Notes: generated from the sequence alone by a model not told the origin. Positions 35,401-48,152 are shown, numbered from the stretch's first letter. The stretch: 64,000 nucleotides of DNA from Megalonaias nervosa (GCA_016617855.1 JAECUM010093712.1:62001-126000), one strand, 5' to 3'. A program made the numbers and translations.

Positions 35401-37850
35401 ATATTGAAGAAAGTGTTTAGATAGCTTCTTTTCATTCAAGATTCTTCTCATCCTTTTTAACTGATCTTGGTATTCCTGGCTTCCATCACCAATGGACCCA
35501 GGGATTGGGCAGTTTACATTGACATTCAGAATGCATACATTCATATATCAATTTTTACTTCTCACAAGGAATGTCTCTGGTTTTGCCTGGACTTGGAAGT
35601 TTTCCAATTTTAACTCCAGTTTTTCAGCCTGGCCTTTGTTTCCAGAGCTTGTACTAGGGTATGGGAGTAGTTGCTGCCCAGCTAAGGGCTCTGGGAATCT
35701 CCATCCTCCTGTATTTCAATGACTGGTTGATGCACAATGGCATGTAAGAGTCCCTCTTGCAAGATCTGTCGTGATGCTGGTCCACAGTGTCCTGGCTAGG
35801 GCTTATTCCAAGCCTTGAAAAATTGGAGCTAATCCCTTCTCAGGATATTGTCTACATGGGGATGAATGTCCTCACCAACTATTGGTGAGTTCACACTTCA
35901 GTGGATAGGCTAGACAGAATCCTGGCTCTTTTGGCAGCACTTCTGGCCAGGACCTTGTTGGCTTGCCTATATCAATTCTTCCTGGTGATTTTGAACTCCA
36001 CGGCAGACCTGATTCCACTAGAAAGGCTGTGCTTATGCTCTCTCCAGTTTTTCCTTCTGGTGAACTGGAAACCGCTCAAGGTACGCATCTGCTCAGATCC
36101 CCTCTCCCCCCATTGTTAGAATTTCATCACCGCTTGAGCTTATTGGCCTGTTTCTGGACTAAATCCCAGGGCAGGCCCCCATTTAAGCATATATAATTTC
36201 TATTGTGTGATTCACCTTTATCCATAAATGAGGGTAGGAGCTGGGTTTACATGTCTAATGTCATGTAGGATAAACATTTACTAAGTTTGAGTTTTGGATA
36301 TAACCTTGATTCTGATATTAGAATTTTCTAGAAACAAATTTTGTTTACAGTTTGATGAAAATTTCCATTAAGTTGACAGTGTAGTGGGCATATATATAAG
36401 ATTATTGCAAACTTAGAATTTTCAGGAAATAAACTTTTAACCCTCATCCTGGTTCTCAAATTGTGTCTTATTTTTTATATTAAGGTTGATTATATTGAAA
36501 TTACCCATTCTTACCTTAACATCCAAAGTGGAATCAATGTTATTGTTGTGTTTGGTTTTTATTTGAGAGGATTTATTTATTTAAATTACTCACTGGTATT
36601 ACAAAGTGCTCATTAATACTTAGTTGACTATATCACTATTTTGGGATTACTGTGAATTCATTTAGAGACATTTTGGATAATATCATTGCGATACATAAAG
36701 ACTCTTAACACATAACATTCCAGACTGTTGGTACATAAGCTCATTAAAAATTGGAATTCATTTGGATCAAAGCTGGAATTCCTTTAAAACTCTTTACTTT
36801 TTGGTTTTGTGATAGAACTTTTAGGACTGTTTGGGTTTTAATTCACAATGCTGTAAGTTCTTTTTAAATTTTCACTTTGTATTCTAGGGAAATATATTAT
36901 TTCTTTTATTTGACAAAACTTGGTTTTTGCTCTTTTTCTGTTGCTTAGTTTGAGACCATAGAGTCATAACACCACCAAACTCCATTCCTGTCTCTACATG
37001 GACACATCAGATATGGGTTTTGGTGCTCACTTAGAGCCGGAAGGGGTAGCTCTACATTGTTCATGGGCACAGGAAGAAGTTACCCTTCATGTAAACAATT
37101 TGGCAGTGTAACTCAGTGAACAGTGAGGTACACATGCTCATTCTTTTTGAGTTTCAAGTTTGGAACATCCTTCACAGGACAGCATCATAGTGGATTATCC
37201 TTCATGTCTGACATATTCCTGGCAAGGAAAATATTGAAGCAGACAATCTGTCCAGGAGAGGCACAGTAATTCTTATGGAATGGTCGGTGCAGCAATCCAT
37301 AGCTGAGTCAGACGGTGGGGCAGACATTTGTTGGACTTTTTCACAACTGAACTGAATAACAAGCTCCCCATATTTTTGTCACCCCACTCCCAGATCAGAG
37401 GACCTGTGCAGCAGACTCTTTCAATCTAAAGTGGAATCATTGGTTTGCTTACATCTTGCCACCTTTCAGAATGATTCTGCAAGTGTTCCACCAAGTCAGG
37501 ACGTCCACTGCTCAGCTCATTCTAATAGACCCACTCTGGCCTCAATGATCATGTTCAGCGATTTATTCCACTTGTCGCAGTACATTTGGTCATTTCTCCA
37601 CAACATCCCACAAATTCTCCACCTTCATGCATTGCTTATCTCAAGCAATCTGCCAGGAGAAGAAGTTTTCGAACAAGGTTGCCAGGAGACAGTCTACAGT
37701 CTGCAATAGAATCGTTTGCAGTAGGAATGTGTTAATCATAACTGTCCCTCTCAGAGCACTGTATGGGTGAAACAATACATATGTGCCATGTATCAATACA
37801 ATTGATGATTCACAGTCTACTGTTGACAATACATTATCGATACGCATATT
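35400..37850 (+). mobile_element. DIRS fragment P1 (RT, RNase H, recombinase start)
   Basis: RT remains: IDIQNAYIHIS (motif A region, about 35515), ILLYFNDWLMH near 35705 (degraded YLDD motif C) and LIPSQDIVYMGM near 35835. After roughly 750 bases without recognisable domain (36200-36950) the RNase H appears as YMDTSDMGFGAHLEPEGVAL (from 36993). A damaged LNNKLPIFLSP block follows near 37350. The last part matches the recombinase N-terminus. No terminal repeat was found at the left end, which abuts the duplicated segment ending at 35400. Confidence 0.75.
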
Positions 37851-37877
37851 AATTTAATGGTCTTTCCATCTTTATAA

Positions 37878-38197
37878 ACCACTCTGGTGGCCTGGTGGTT
37901 AGAGCGTCCGCCTTGGATGTGGAGGTCGTGGGTTCGATCCCCGGCCAAGTCATACCAAAGACTTATAAAAATGGTACTAACAGCTGCCTCCCTTGGCATA
38001 TAGCGTTAAGAGGTTAGTTTTAGGACTGGTCAGCCTGTGTCAGGATAATGTGTCTGGGTGGGACATATGCTACATGTCTGTGACATGATGCCCCAGTGAT
38101 AGACATCACTATAAATTTCCACACTGCAGACATCATAGCGATATGACTGAAAAATTGTTAAAGCTACGTTTAAAATCCAAATCACACACACACATAC
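37878..38197 (+). mobile_element. tRNA-derived SINE, family A, full-length
   Basis: The head TGGCCTGGTGGTTAGAGCG (A box) and GGGTTCGATCCCC (B box) form a good internal Pol III promoter. The body contains tagacatcactataaa and catcatagcgatatgactg, and the tail is (CA)n. It is the best preserved copy and sits between the two plus-strand DIRS fragments. Confidence 0.85.
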
Positions 38198-38799
38198 TGT
38201 ATCTTTATAAGGTCTGTCAGTGATAGGTTATGCCATTTTATTTGATATAGTAGTTGTATTTCCAGTATGCATATTACAGACAGACACGTACCAAGCATCA
38301 GTTTATATGCCATTCTCATTCATGACAAGATAACAAAAATACTTTCAAAAAGACTACCTGTTAGTTGTCGGTGATTTGTATTCAGCAATTTATGATGAAT
38401 GACTCGCTTTAGAGGTATTTTGATCCTATAAATATCTTTACTACTTAATTTCATTTTTCTTTCTTATTTATTAAGTTTATCTTAGCCCTGATAGGGAAAT
38501 ATAGTTTTGTAGCACATGATCCTGCTGGACTGTATTGTTCAAGAAAAGAAATTAACATTACTTTCTACTTTTAAATTGTCAGTTTTTTAATTTGGTGTGG
38601 CCATTTCTCCATTTGCTGAAAGGGTGAGTGACCAGCATGCCATCTATTTCTGTCCATCCAGCATGTACATTGGACTTTATTTGACACCATTTTCAGGCTC
38701 AGATGACCCAATGATATCTCCATTTATTTAACACTTTTCTCAGCTCCAGTAATCTATGTCAAAACTGTAAAAATTTATTGCATAACTATCATCAGTCAG

Positions 38800-40450
38800 T
38801 ATTTACTGAATGAAATCCTTGTCTGAAGATGATCCGTGCAAGAACATTTTGGTGGACATTCTTCACAGAATGGACTCTTCATCATTCTGTTATAGAGTCC
38901 CTTTTCTAGCTGTGGGGAAGACCCCTACTGGATCTTGTTTGAAGCCAGGCTCAACAGCAGACTTCCATTTTACTTTTCTCCTGTCCCGGATCAAGGAGCA
39001 TGGGCAGTGGATGCATTCAGTCTCCAGTGGTATTGGCTGTTTGCTTACACCTTCCCACCCTTCCAATTGATTCATCAAGTTCTGCAAAAAAGTCAGAACT
39101 TGCACTGCTCAGATCATCCTCATAGCCCCTCTGTGGTCTCAGCACTCATGGTTCAGTGATCTTCTAGACCTGTTGATCACTTGGCCTAAGTCTCTTTCTC
39201 TCAGGATGGATCTTTTATTGCAACATGAGGAATATCTCCTCAACAACAGCCTACAAATTTTCCACCTTCACAATTGGCTCATTGCAAGCAGTCCCTTTGC
39301 CAGAGCAATTTTTTGGGCCAAGTTGCCAGTTGCATCATTCAAGCCCGGAGAGCTTTAACAACCAAGGTCTATGATGCCAGGTGGATAATTATCTGTGACT
39401 GGCACAGTAGGAAACATGTTGATCCTAGCTGCCCCTCTATAACTTCTTTTGTTGATTTCCTTTTATTTTCTTTAAGAACAAAAAATGCTCTGTATCAATT
39501 ATCAAGGGCTATATAGCTACCAATTCAAACACACTGAAATTCGTTCAAGGCACGGTGATTTGTTTGGATTCACACCTTACTGATTTTATTAAGTATTTTT
39601 GAGTTGCAGAGACCTCTCTTGTGCTGTCATATGCCTAGATGGAATCTTTCTTGTGTTTTATGGTCCTTAAACCACACAACCCCCTGTGAACCTTTGAATG
39701 AGGCTTCTTTTCAGGACCTCACTCTAAAGTAAGTGTTTCTACTTTTCCCTGCCTCAGCAAGATGACAAAGTGAGATTCATGCCTTATCTATTGACACTGG
39801 CTGTCTCCGGTTTAATGGGAATTATGATTCAGTTTCCCTCCTTTGCTGACCAGGATTTTTAACCAAAAGTCAATTACCTTCCATAGCTCCACTACCAGCA
39901 GAAATCCCCTGTCTCAGTCAGATCTATGCTGTGAATGATGCAGGTAGACTTGTATGTCCCATGAGGGCACTCCGTTTTTATCTTAAGTCATCAGACGGAG
40001 AAAAAAGAGGTAGGAAATGTCTTTTCCTCCCTTTCAAAGGTTCCATAGACATTTCAGCTGCCATTATCTTGTGATGAATTGTCACCATGATCAAAAGAGC
40101 ATACCAGTCTTTTACTGATCAAGGCCTTTCTTTTATGAAACTTAAAGCCCATGAGGTTTGAGCCATTGCTACCTCCTGGGCCTACCTTAATTTCTGTTCC
40201 TCGGAGGGCATCATTTAGGTTGCATTTTGGCATTCCCATCCTACCTTTTCCTCCTTTTACCTCCGATCATTATCACAACAAAATGCAGTCATTTTTTCTC
40301 TGGGTCCCATTATTACGACACCACATGTGGCCTCGAGAAATTCCAACATTCCAAAAAATGGAACTCACCACCAAGGATGAGTACTCTCCATTTCTCAGCT
40401 TTTTTTAATCAGTTTAATGGAATATCAGCCAACCCTCCTTACTGACAGAT
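38800..40450 (+). mobile_element. DIRS fragment P2 (RNase H end, recombinase)
   Basis: LNSRLPFYFSPVPDQGAWAV with DAFSLQW (38950-39040) is the same block as in P1, so P2 is a second copy. The recombinase follows: RRALTTKVYDARWIIICDWH from about 39345, and the catalytic end near 40147-40265. There HEV-stop-A shows that the Arg codon CGA of HEVRA became TGA, while the FYLR tyrosine region remains (HPTFSSFYLR). Confidence 0.75.
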
Positions 40451-40461
40451 TCGGCTAAACA

Positions 40462-40860
40462 GTAGCTATGGGTAAGCTATTGCTGCTATTAAAATATAGG
40501 TTGGGGGTGGGGGTAATACTAATTTCAGTTATGCAATTTTTACCCGTAGCTATTGTCAAATGCACTCCTCCCACCCCACTCTGATGTCCTGATGTAATAG
40601 TCAGCTGTGAAAAACTATATGTGCTTGTTTTGCACATACCAAGGACAAGGTGAGTTGTAAGAGGAATTGCATCATACTGACAATTCTTAACTCAGAGTGA
40701 GGATGTATGCACATCAGATGGATGGTGCATTTTGTTTGACATGAAAAAGAAAACTAAACAATAGCTATGGGTTAGTATTGCATAGTTAAAATTAGTTTTA
40801 CCCCCTGCCAAAAAACTACATTTTTATGAATGTAAAACTTACCTGTCACTACTGAAAGAT
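40462..40860 (+). repeat. DIRS P2 3' end with inverted repeats
   Basis: aacagtagctatgggtaa (40460s), tttttacccgtagctattgt (40540s) and aacaatagctatgggtta (40755) form direct and inverted copies of one motif, as do ggggtaatactaattt and attagttttacccc. The layout resembles the internal complementary region plus 3' terminal repeat of the minus-strand element, in another subfamily. Confidence 0.5.
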
Positions 40861-40964
40861 TCCCTCCTCCCATCCCAGTTTGACAACCCTAGCTTAGCTT
40901 GGTCCAAGAGGAAGAATATTCTCATGTTCAGATCTTGTTTTAGTCTGACTGATTCTGTGTTCTC

Positions 40965-41043
40965 TCTTCTAGATTTCTAGAAAGTTCTTTATAACAGGAA
41001 ATTGGAATTATGAGCTCAAACAAGGGGCTTAGTGTCCTGGAAG
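40965..41043 (+). other. SF3A2: Candidate 5' UTR exon of SF3A2
   Basis: Sequence ending CTGGAAG|gtaagc has a consensus donor 309 bases before the acceptor of the ATG exon. It has no ATG in frame with the protein. The 5' end cannot be placed; the start given is arbitrary. Only the donor is supported. Confidence 0.3.
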
Positions 41044-41382
41044 GTAAGCACAGCAGTAGTCACAGTTGATTCTGTTACATTATTAAAATTAGTCTGCCAA
41101 TTTTATTGAAAGTGAATGACTTGAAAAGTCAAGACATTTGATTTGGTTAGTAAAATTGTTACTAAAATATTTTGCTGTGGTTGGTTGTTGTTGAGAAATA
41201 GGTATAAATTCTTTAGTGAAAATTATCACCTGGCATGAGTAACAGTCAACAGACCTGTCTGGGGCAAGTATTAATCCCACAAACCTTAAGAGACTTCCAT
41301 CTTGGCATCTTTTCACTTGGTTTTATCTTCATCCTTTTTTCTCATTCTCAGATTTGAGTAGCTCCTCTCCTGAGACCTCAAC

Positions 41383-41508
41383 ATGGATTTTCAGCACCGA
41401 CCTGGTGGAAAGACAGGTACTGGAGGTGTAGCCTCAGCCTCCGAGACAAACAGGGATCGTAGGGAGCGTCTCCGACAGCTAGCTTTAGAAACTATTGATC
41501 TTAATAAG
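41383..41508 (+). CDS. SF3A2: SF3A2 exon 1 (residues 1-42)
   Basis: SF3A2 (SF3a66, SAP62; yeast Prp11) is a subunit of the SF3a heterotrimer that binds the U2 snRNP and is needed for the mature 17S particle and pre-spliceosome. The exon opens with ATG in acatggat context and encodes the diagnostic N-terminus MDFQHRPGGKTGTGGVASAS, then ETNRDRRERLRQLALETIDL. It ends in phase 0 at gtaaaa. An acceptor at 41351 places the ATG 31 bases into this exon, so a 5' UTR exon precedes it. The full protein assembled here is 347 aa against 464 in human. The difference is in the C-terminal proline-rich tail. Confidence 0.97.
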
Positions 41509-42002
41509 GTAAAAATTCTCGAAGATCCCAATTCAAGATTCCCTCAACTGTCTTGATGGATTTTTAAATTTTTATTGTTTAGCCAAAAAAATGTTGCTGT
41601 ATTTGCTGGCTTCCGACAGCAGAGCAGGATTTAAAAATTAAGGGATTTATTCTTCAGTCACCACAACTGCATCTTAATTAAATTTATGATAGATTGGCAT
41701 TCTGTACATTTTTAAGGAAGCTTTTTTGTCCCATCAATGAGAAATGAGCAAATCAGTGGCTTACAGATGGAGTAAAATGATTAGGTTCTTCGGTATTTGT
41801 CTTGATATCTGCTGGCGTCCAATTTACTTTACAATACTTTTGATGTATCATTTTTATTTGACATATAATTTTTAGTTGACGTATAATTTTTACCTACTTA
41901 TTTAATTACACATACATCCTTTGTTATTGTTTCAACTGTTTTTCAAATTTACAAGAGATTTTGGCGCATACTTCCATTCTTATTCAACATTTGAAAATAA
42001 AA

Positions 42003-42160
42003 ACCATATATATACGCTTATAAGACAATTCAAACTGCAGACAACAAAGATATTGATCTGCCGTCATTTTATGCACCTGCAGATTAAGGTCTATGTCGTT
42101 TGTGCTACTGATTACTCCTAACAAACTGCACAGACCCAAATCTGTCGGTACATCATGCGA
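42003..42160. mobile_element. Fold-back MITE copy 5, truncated
   Basis: Starts accatatatatacgcttataa and is in opposite orientation to copy 2 in its inner part. The hairpin segment aactgcacagacccaaatct is present, but the other terminal repeat is missing. Confidence 0.65.
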
Positions 42161-42267
42161 TGAGATTTTGGCATTTTTATCATGATGAAAAAATTATTTA
42201 CAGTGTAAATGATAGAATCCTACCATAGATGTCTTTTCTTATTTGTAACATCCGTTTTCTTTTGCAG

Positions 42268-42339
42268 GATCCCTATTTCATGAAGAATCACCTGGGTTCC
42301 TATGAATGCAAATTATGTCTGACTCTACACAATAACGAG
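42268..42339 (+). CDS. SF3A2: SF3A2 exon 2 (residues 43-66), first half of zinc finger
   Basis: 24 codons, phase 0 to 0, acceptor ttttgcag and donor gtaaga. It encodes DPYFMKNHLGSYECKLCLTL then HNNE. It carries the two cysteines (C56, C59) of the matrin-type C2H2 finger used to associate with U2 snRNP. Confidence 0.97.
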
Positions 42340-43484
42340 GTAAGATCTTCATAATGTATGTAAACAGATGTTTATACAACGATTGTAATAATTGATGCCA
42401 CTGCAAGTAATTAGTTAAAATTAAGTTCATTTACGCGGGGGGGGGGGGGCTATTTTTATTGGAATTTTTTTTTAACAACAACATTATATCTTTGTTTGAC
42501 ATGAGCTTTGTGGGGTTAGTCCAGTACAGTAGTAAACATCAAACAAGAAGTAGATTGTAAACAAACCTTGAAATTGTGCTAAAAAGGGAAAAGACAAGTA
42601 AATAGAAATAATTAAAGAAGTGTAATTCTAAAGGGACTTAGATAAATTACCAATAATATAATTGTCATAACATGCAATAGTTGACTGATTCTACACTAAA
42701 TTTCAATTGGTATGAATAGTAATTAAACATTAGTTTCTAATTATTTGCTTTTTATTTCATTCTTGTCATATGCCTATAATGGTTTACATACATCTGTTGC
42801 TGTTCTTGTGCTTAGAGAGTTGTAGGAATTTTATTCATCTAGCAGGGGTGATCATCACACAAATTTAATCCTGGGGGATTGGAGGGGACAGGGATGTTAG
42901 TCTCTTGTTCTTTGTTTTAGTTAGCATTTATCCCCAACATGGAAGTTAGTACTTGGATGTTTTTCTCAGTGAGAAACAGTTCCCAGCTGAAAGTTAGTTC
43001 CCAGAATTTTTCCAGTAAATATTTAGTCTTCGTGTCATTTGATGAAAAGTTCTTAACGTTTTTTGTCCAACCAGTATCAGACCCCATCACCATTTGGTGA
43101 AAAGTTAGTTTCAGGCTTTAAAGCGCTGGTCCCAGGCCTACCCACACCTCATTAGGTTTATTATAGTGAGCAGATGCAATGCAGAAGATAATACAACTGT
43201 TAAAGGGCAAGTACTGTGTGTGGGTTTCCTGGCTTTTCAAATTTGCATGTTGCATTATGCTGGCCTTGTCAACATTTTTAGGCAAAAAGGATAAGATTAT
43301 CTGTCCCATGTTGAGACCCCCACCACATTTCAAATGACATGCTGACAACACCTGTGAGACCTCACAGGAAATTAACTTTTTCAGTGCATGCCGCAACTCT
43401 TACAGAATGTAGTCACACCCATAACTCTTCAGGCAGGCCCATGATATATGTGAGCTGCTTAAAAGAGTTGGTAGGCATATAAAA

Positions 43485-43548
<64 letters not shown>

Positions 43549-45136
43549 TGTATATATAATACTGGAAATACATAGAATGCCATGCAGAACAAACAATAAT
43601 GCTACTAACATTTTCATTCCAACCACTACCGAGGCTGTGTCAACCAAAGCTGTCAAAGGGACCATGGTATCAATAACTAAGCAGCCAATACACCTTTTAA
43701 CTAATGGGTTGAATACTTTAATATAAGCATCAGCATATAAGTTTAAAATTAGAATTGACAAAAGGACATCTGCTAGGATTTATTTCTCAGTTTTAGGGCT
43801 GTCCTACTCTGGTTAATGCACTTCAACCAACCCAGACAGAATTTATTGTCTTTTCTTATAGCCATTTATGTCTATGGTTGCCTAAACTGATTATATACTT
43901 GTTTAAATTTTGACCTCTGTGGAGTTCCTAGGGCAAATGCTAATAATTCTGAGATAGTTCAGTCCTCATTAGTTGCCCCCAGAGGATGACAATGTTCGGT
44001 AACTGAATATGTATATACTGTGTATTTAATCAGACCAGCACCACATTCAACCTTCATAACTTAATAATAAAGTAATGAAAAAAGGACTTCAGACTTTGCA
44101 TGAAGCTCGACAACAGAGTAATTTGCAAGCCTTATGATCCAGTTCAGACAAGCTGCCATGGCTAAACAACTCAGTGTATTGTATTTTTACAAAGCTGTCT
44201 CAACTAATGAGCCACTTGAAATTTACCTTTACAAAATAGAAGTTTATTGTTAACAAAACCTGCCTCTCTGTATCATTGTCCACCTCAGAGTAGAGAATAT
44301 CATCTAATTTTAATCCATACACTCGCCTCAATGGGAGAAGGTCCGTTTTCATTACATTGGATTCAGTACATACTACACAATATTTCGCAGTTTGACTCGA
44401 ACCAAACAATTCATAGATTAGATAACATAGAGAGCTCAGAATTTACTAGTTGGTGTTGCACGCTGTATTTTTGTCAAAATCTTTTAAATGTCTGCATATA
44501 TATTTGTTCATTTTAGTACAGTGAACATTTTGTATATACAGAACATTTTATTCTTAGCAGACAGACTAAATTATATAATATTTCAATTCACAGGCAATTA
44601 GTTAAGCGTTTGGTGATTTTTAAATTTATAGTAAACCATACTATTTATAAATTTATAAACAACATATCATAACTCAGTAGTTAATGGAATGTGGCGAGCT
44701 GTCTGCTTAAAAAAAACATCCAGGTAATGTACAGCCATTAGTGTGTTGTGTATGCCCATGTATGTGTCATATCATTTTTGTTCATATTTTGTTTTTTTAA
44801 ATAAAATACACTGCTTTGGGGCAACCCACCAACTATTGTTTTATTGGATGAAACCTAACTTTTTACCAAATGTAATGGGGGTCTGAAATTCATCTGAACA
44901 AAAATGTGCAGAGACTAACTTTGCATGTAATAGTAGAGGACAAAATTCATTTGGGAGCTAAATTCCAGCTTAAACTCATTTCTTGTTTGAAAAAACCTCA
45001 GGGAGACTAACTTCCAGCTGGGGCCACATGGTCATTAAAAACACAGGGACTTGCATCCGCAGGGGACCCTACAGGGCTCAAAATCATTTGGATTACCAAC
45101 CCTGTTGTTCTTTCAATATTATTTTCATCTTTCCAG
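42340..45136. other. SF3A2 intron 2
   Basis: Holds a 12-base poly-G near 42437 and the (AT)n tract. No exon or element was otherwise recognised. Confidence 0.5.
43488..43546. repeat. (AT)n microsatellite
   Basis: About 29 uninterrupted AT dinucleotides in SF3A2 intron 2; explains a spurious YIYIYI open frame. Confidence 0.95.
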
Positions 45137-45183
45137 GGTAGCTACCTTGCTCATACACAAGGAAAGAAGCACCAGGCCAACCT
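45137..45183 (+). CDS. SF3A2: SF3A2 exon 3 (residues 67-82), second half of zinc finger
   Basis: 15 codons plus two bases between tttccag and gtaagt. It encodes GSYLAHTQGKKHQAN, supplying the two histidines (H72, H78) of the finger, with the GKKHQ signature. The next exon supplies the third base of the Leu codon. Confidence 0.96.
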
Positions 45184-46107
45184 GTAAGTGTAACAACAAG
45201 CTGTTTATTTTAAAATGTTACAAGTGTATTTGCTATTATCAGAGTGTAATTTTACCACACTCTGGATTACATAGATATATGCATTGCCATCTGTAACTTT
45301 AAATTAGCTATATCTGTTAATATTTAAGTAACAAAATGTATGTTATGGTCAATTTAGAAATAGTTGTTGAGCAAGCTGATATGCACTGTAGATAAATTGA
45401 GTTTGCTAAACTATTTTTGCAGTAGTAGTAATAATGTAGATTCAGAGAAGGAAAGTTCATATGAAGACTGCAACTAAGCATTAGATAAATATATCTCCCT
45501 AGACACATAAGCCAGAATCTGTGGCAGCAAAAAATGTTAAATATGACATAACTAAAAGACAGAAGAATTTTCGGCCGCGTTGTGTTGATTGTTATCCCTG
45601 GCTTGAATTTATTGATTTAGAAGGAAAGGTGTTTTGTAGTTACTGTAAACAATATCCCAAAGTGGCACAGGTTGGAAACTTAACCAGTGTATTTGTCAGT
45701 GGAAGTGACAAATTCAGGATTTAGCAATTTTGGGACAAGTGAAAAGTTATGTGGGACATGTAAATTTTCTGAAACCACTTGTCCTGGACAGGTGGGTGAA
45801 AACAAGAAATTTTATCAGCCCAGATTTACTGCTGATACTTTACAGTTTTGGTTCTTGTTTAAATTTGACATTAAGGTTTCAGATTCATAACCACAGATAC
45901 AAGGTTGATTGCTGTGAAATTTCCTATAACTTGATGGGTAACATTCACAGCACTTGGGAAATATTTTAGGTGGTTTTTCATATATAACAGTTACCTCCGA
46001 TAATTTCTGAGCATTATACAAATCAATAATTATCACAAATTTTCTTATTAAAATATAGTAGTAGTACACCAGTCTATATTGTCAAATTGAATATTGCTGT
46101 TCTCCAG

Positions 46108-46217
46108 AGCTCGAAGAGCTGCTAAAGAAGCAAAGGAAGCACCAGCCCAACCAGCTCCAGAAAAAATGCGAGTAGATATTAAGAAGTTTGTCAAGATTGG
46201 ACGTCCTGGCTATAAAG
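46108..46217 (+). CDS. SF3A2: SF3A2 exon 4 (residues 82-119)
   Basis: One base, 36 codons and one base, with acceptor ttctccag and donor gtaact. It encodes ARRAAKEAKEAPAQPAPEKM then RVDIKKFVKIGRPGYK, closely following the known family sequence after the finger. Confidence 0.97.
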
Positions 46218-46507
46218 GTAACTTCCACGCTGTCATTGAGTAGTTATCCTTAATTTGCAAGATAAATATTCCTGTGGTGAAAAAAAACGAAGGAGAGGAT
46301 TTAAGATCATTCTGAGATGGGTGATTGAAAAGTAGCTGATTTGCATAAGGCAAGAATAGCATTTCATAGCAGGAAGATAACTTACTCTTTAAAATGCATC
46401 ATAAGCAATTTCTTATATTTCTTACTTGTATATTTGAGGCAGACTTTGGTGTTGACACATGGTGAAATTTGTTGATTAAATAATTTTTAGTTTTGGTACA
46501 GTCTTGT

Positions 46508-46591
46508 ACCTTATATACGAGCTTATAAGATGAGTCCACTCGCAAACTGCACAGACTCGGATCTGCTGTCACATAATGAGATCAGTCTCTA
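46508..46591. mobile_element. Fold-back MITE copy 6, left end only
   Basis: Contains ttatatacgagcttataaga and aactgcacagactcggatct, then breaks off at about 46590. Confidence 0.65.
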
Positions 46592-46605
46592 TTTTTTTAA
46601 TTTAC

Positions 46606-46762
46606 AGCTTGGATAAGCTCTCAAAAGATTCTTTTTCCTAAAAAATAACTTACTTTATTAACCAATCCTGGCCAGTCAAACCCATATATACTCTATTTTA
46701 TGTTCGCCCATTTCCAGGCTGGTTCCCATTTTTCCATACAATTAATATCATGTGTCCTATAT
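46606..46762 (+). repeat. 160-bp direct duplication, copy 1
   Basis: About 88 percent identical by eye to 47993-48152; shares ttggataagctctcaaaaga and taaccaatcctggccag. SF3A2 intron 4. Confidence 0.8.
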
Positions 46763-47992
46763 CCACCCTTGAATTTCTTGACAGACCTAGGAATAGTAGT
46801 TCGATGCATAAGTAAATAATGTGCTTTGTTCTGCTTGTCAAAGATTACATTAGTAAAATGTTAAAATTATATGCAAGTTCATGTTCACCCATATAGCAAT
46901 GGTGCATTTCAGGCAACATTTAAGTATTGGAGCTTTATTTAAGAAAATCAGAAAAAAAATATTAAAATAAAGCTGTCTAATACGAGTCACCTTTTCTAAT
47001 ATCACCATTTGTCTCCCTTCAGTTTAATACTGAAATGTATTACCAGCCTTGTCATATTATGTAATTAATGAGTTAAAGGTCATGGTGACCATTTATATGT
47101 ACTTGTAGTTTTACAGAAAAAGAGATTTAAATGACAAAAATTACCTAACATTCCTCCCAGAAGACATATAATGTAAAACTAAAGTAAGGTAGACATAATT
47201 CCATTAAAGTACAAAATATGAAGTATAAAAACATTCACTGCAAGAAATTAGTGGGATACAAAGTCAGGTGATGACATCACCACTAGGCATGGTGGAAGAG
47301 ACCTAAGTGATCATATCTGAAGTTTTATGTTTCAAAACACAACTAGTAGATATCATATTGCTCACCATAATTACTCCATATATGGTAAATTGTATAAACT
47401 TTATATAAGTACTTGCATAGATGTAAACCAATGTGCAAAACACTCCACCTAACATAGTCAAATCTACACACTCTGCACACTGCACCCCCACCCCATTTCT
47501 TGGCAACAGTTGATATATCTGAATATATGTTTAATATAACACTGAAAGTAACTCTGTAATTTACAAAAGGTATTAATTTTGCTTGTTATCCACAAATACA
47601 ACAATATGATTGCATTTATAGTAAAGTTAATTGCACCTACATATGTGGAGTCATTGTATTGCTGTAGCTGTCTATAGGACTCACGGTACTAATTCAGTTC
47701 CCATAGTAAACCTATGCAAACACCATGATATTAAAAATTCAACAACTTTAAAATTTCTGAATGCTCATGATCCAACCTATATTTATTAGTATAGATGAAA
47801 CCTGGATGTCAGCTTCTGTGTAGAGAAAAGGATATGAGCCGTGGCATTTTCTGGACCTACATGTATTTGAAACATGTGCTTTCAAATTCCGCACCAAAGA
47901 GTCAGGTGCTAATTTCAGTAATGAGTGTTCCAAATTCAGGACTGTTAAAGGACTGAAATTCCATCAGTAAAACAATGTCTTTATTTTGTTCA

Positions 47993-48152
47993 TTTACAAC
48001 TTGGATAAGCTCTCAAAAGATTCTTTTTTCCTAAAAAAAATAACTTCCATTATTAACCAATCCTGGCCAGCCAAACCCATATTTACTCTATTTTATGTTC
48101 ACCTGTTTCCATGCTGGTTCTCATTTTTCTATACAATTAGTACTGTGCGTCC
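47993..48152 (+). repeat. 160-bp direct duplication, copy 2
   Basis: Partner of 46606-46762, same intron, same orientation, 1.39 kb apart. Possibly two copies of an unrecognised short element. Confidence 0.8.

Noticed and set aside
37878..37960. Functional tRNA gene on the plus strand
   Set aside because: A and B boxes are present but the cloverleaf arms do not close, and the sequence continues into a SINE body shared with two other loci.
43459..43761. 100-residue minus-strand frame with a YIYI run
   Set aside because: Runs through the (AT)n microsatellite; no homologous domain or splice signals.
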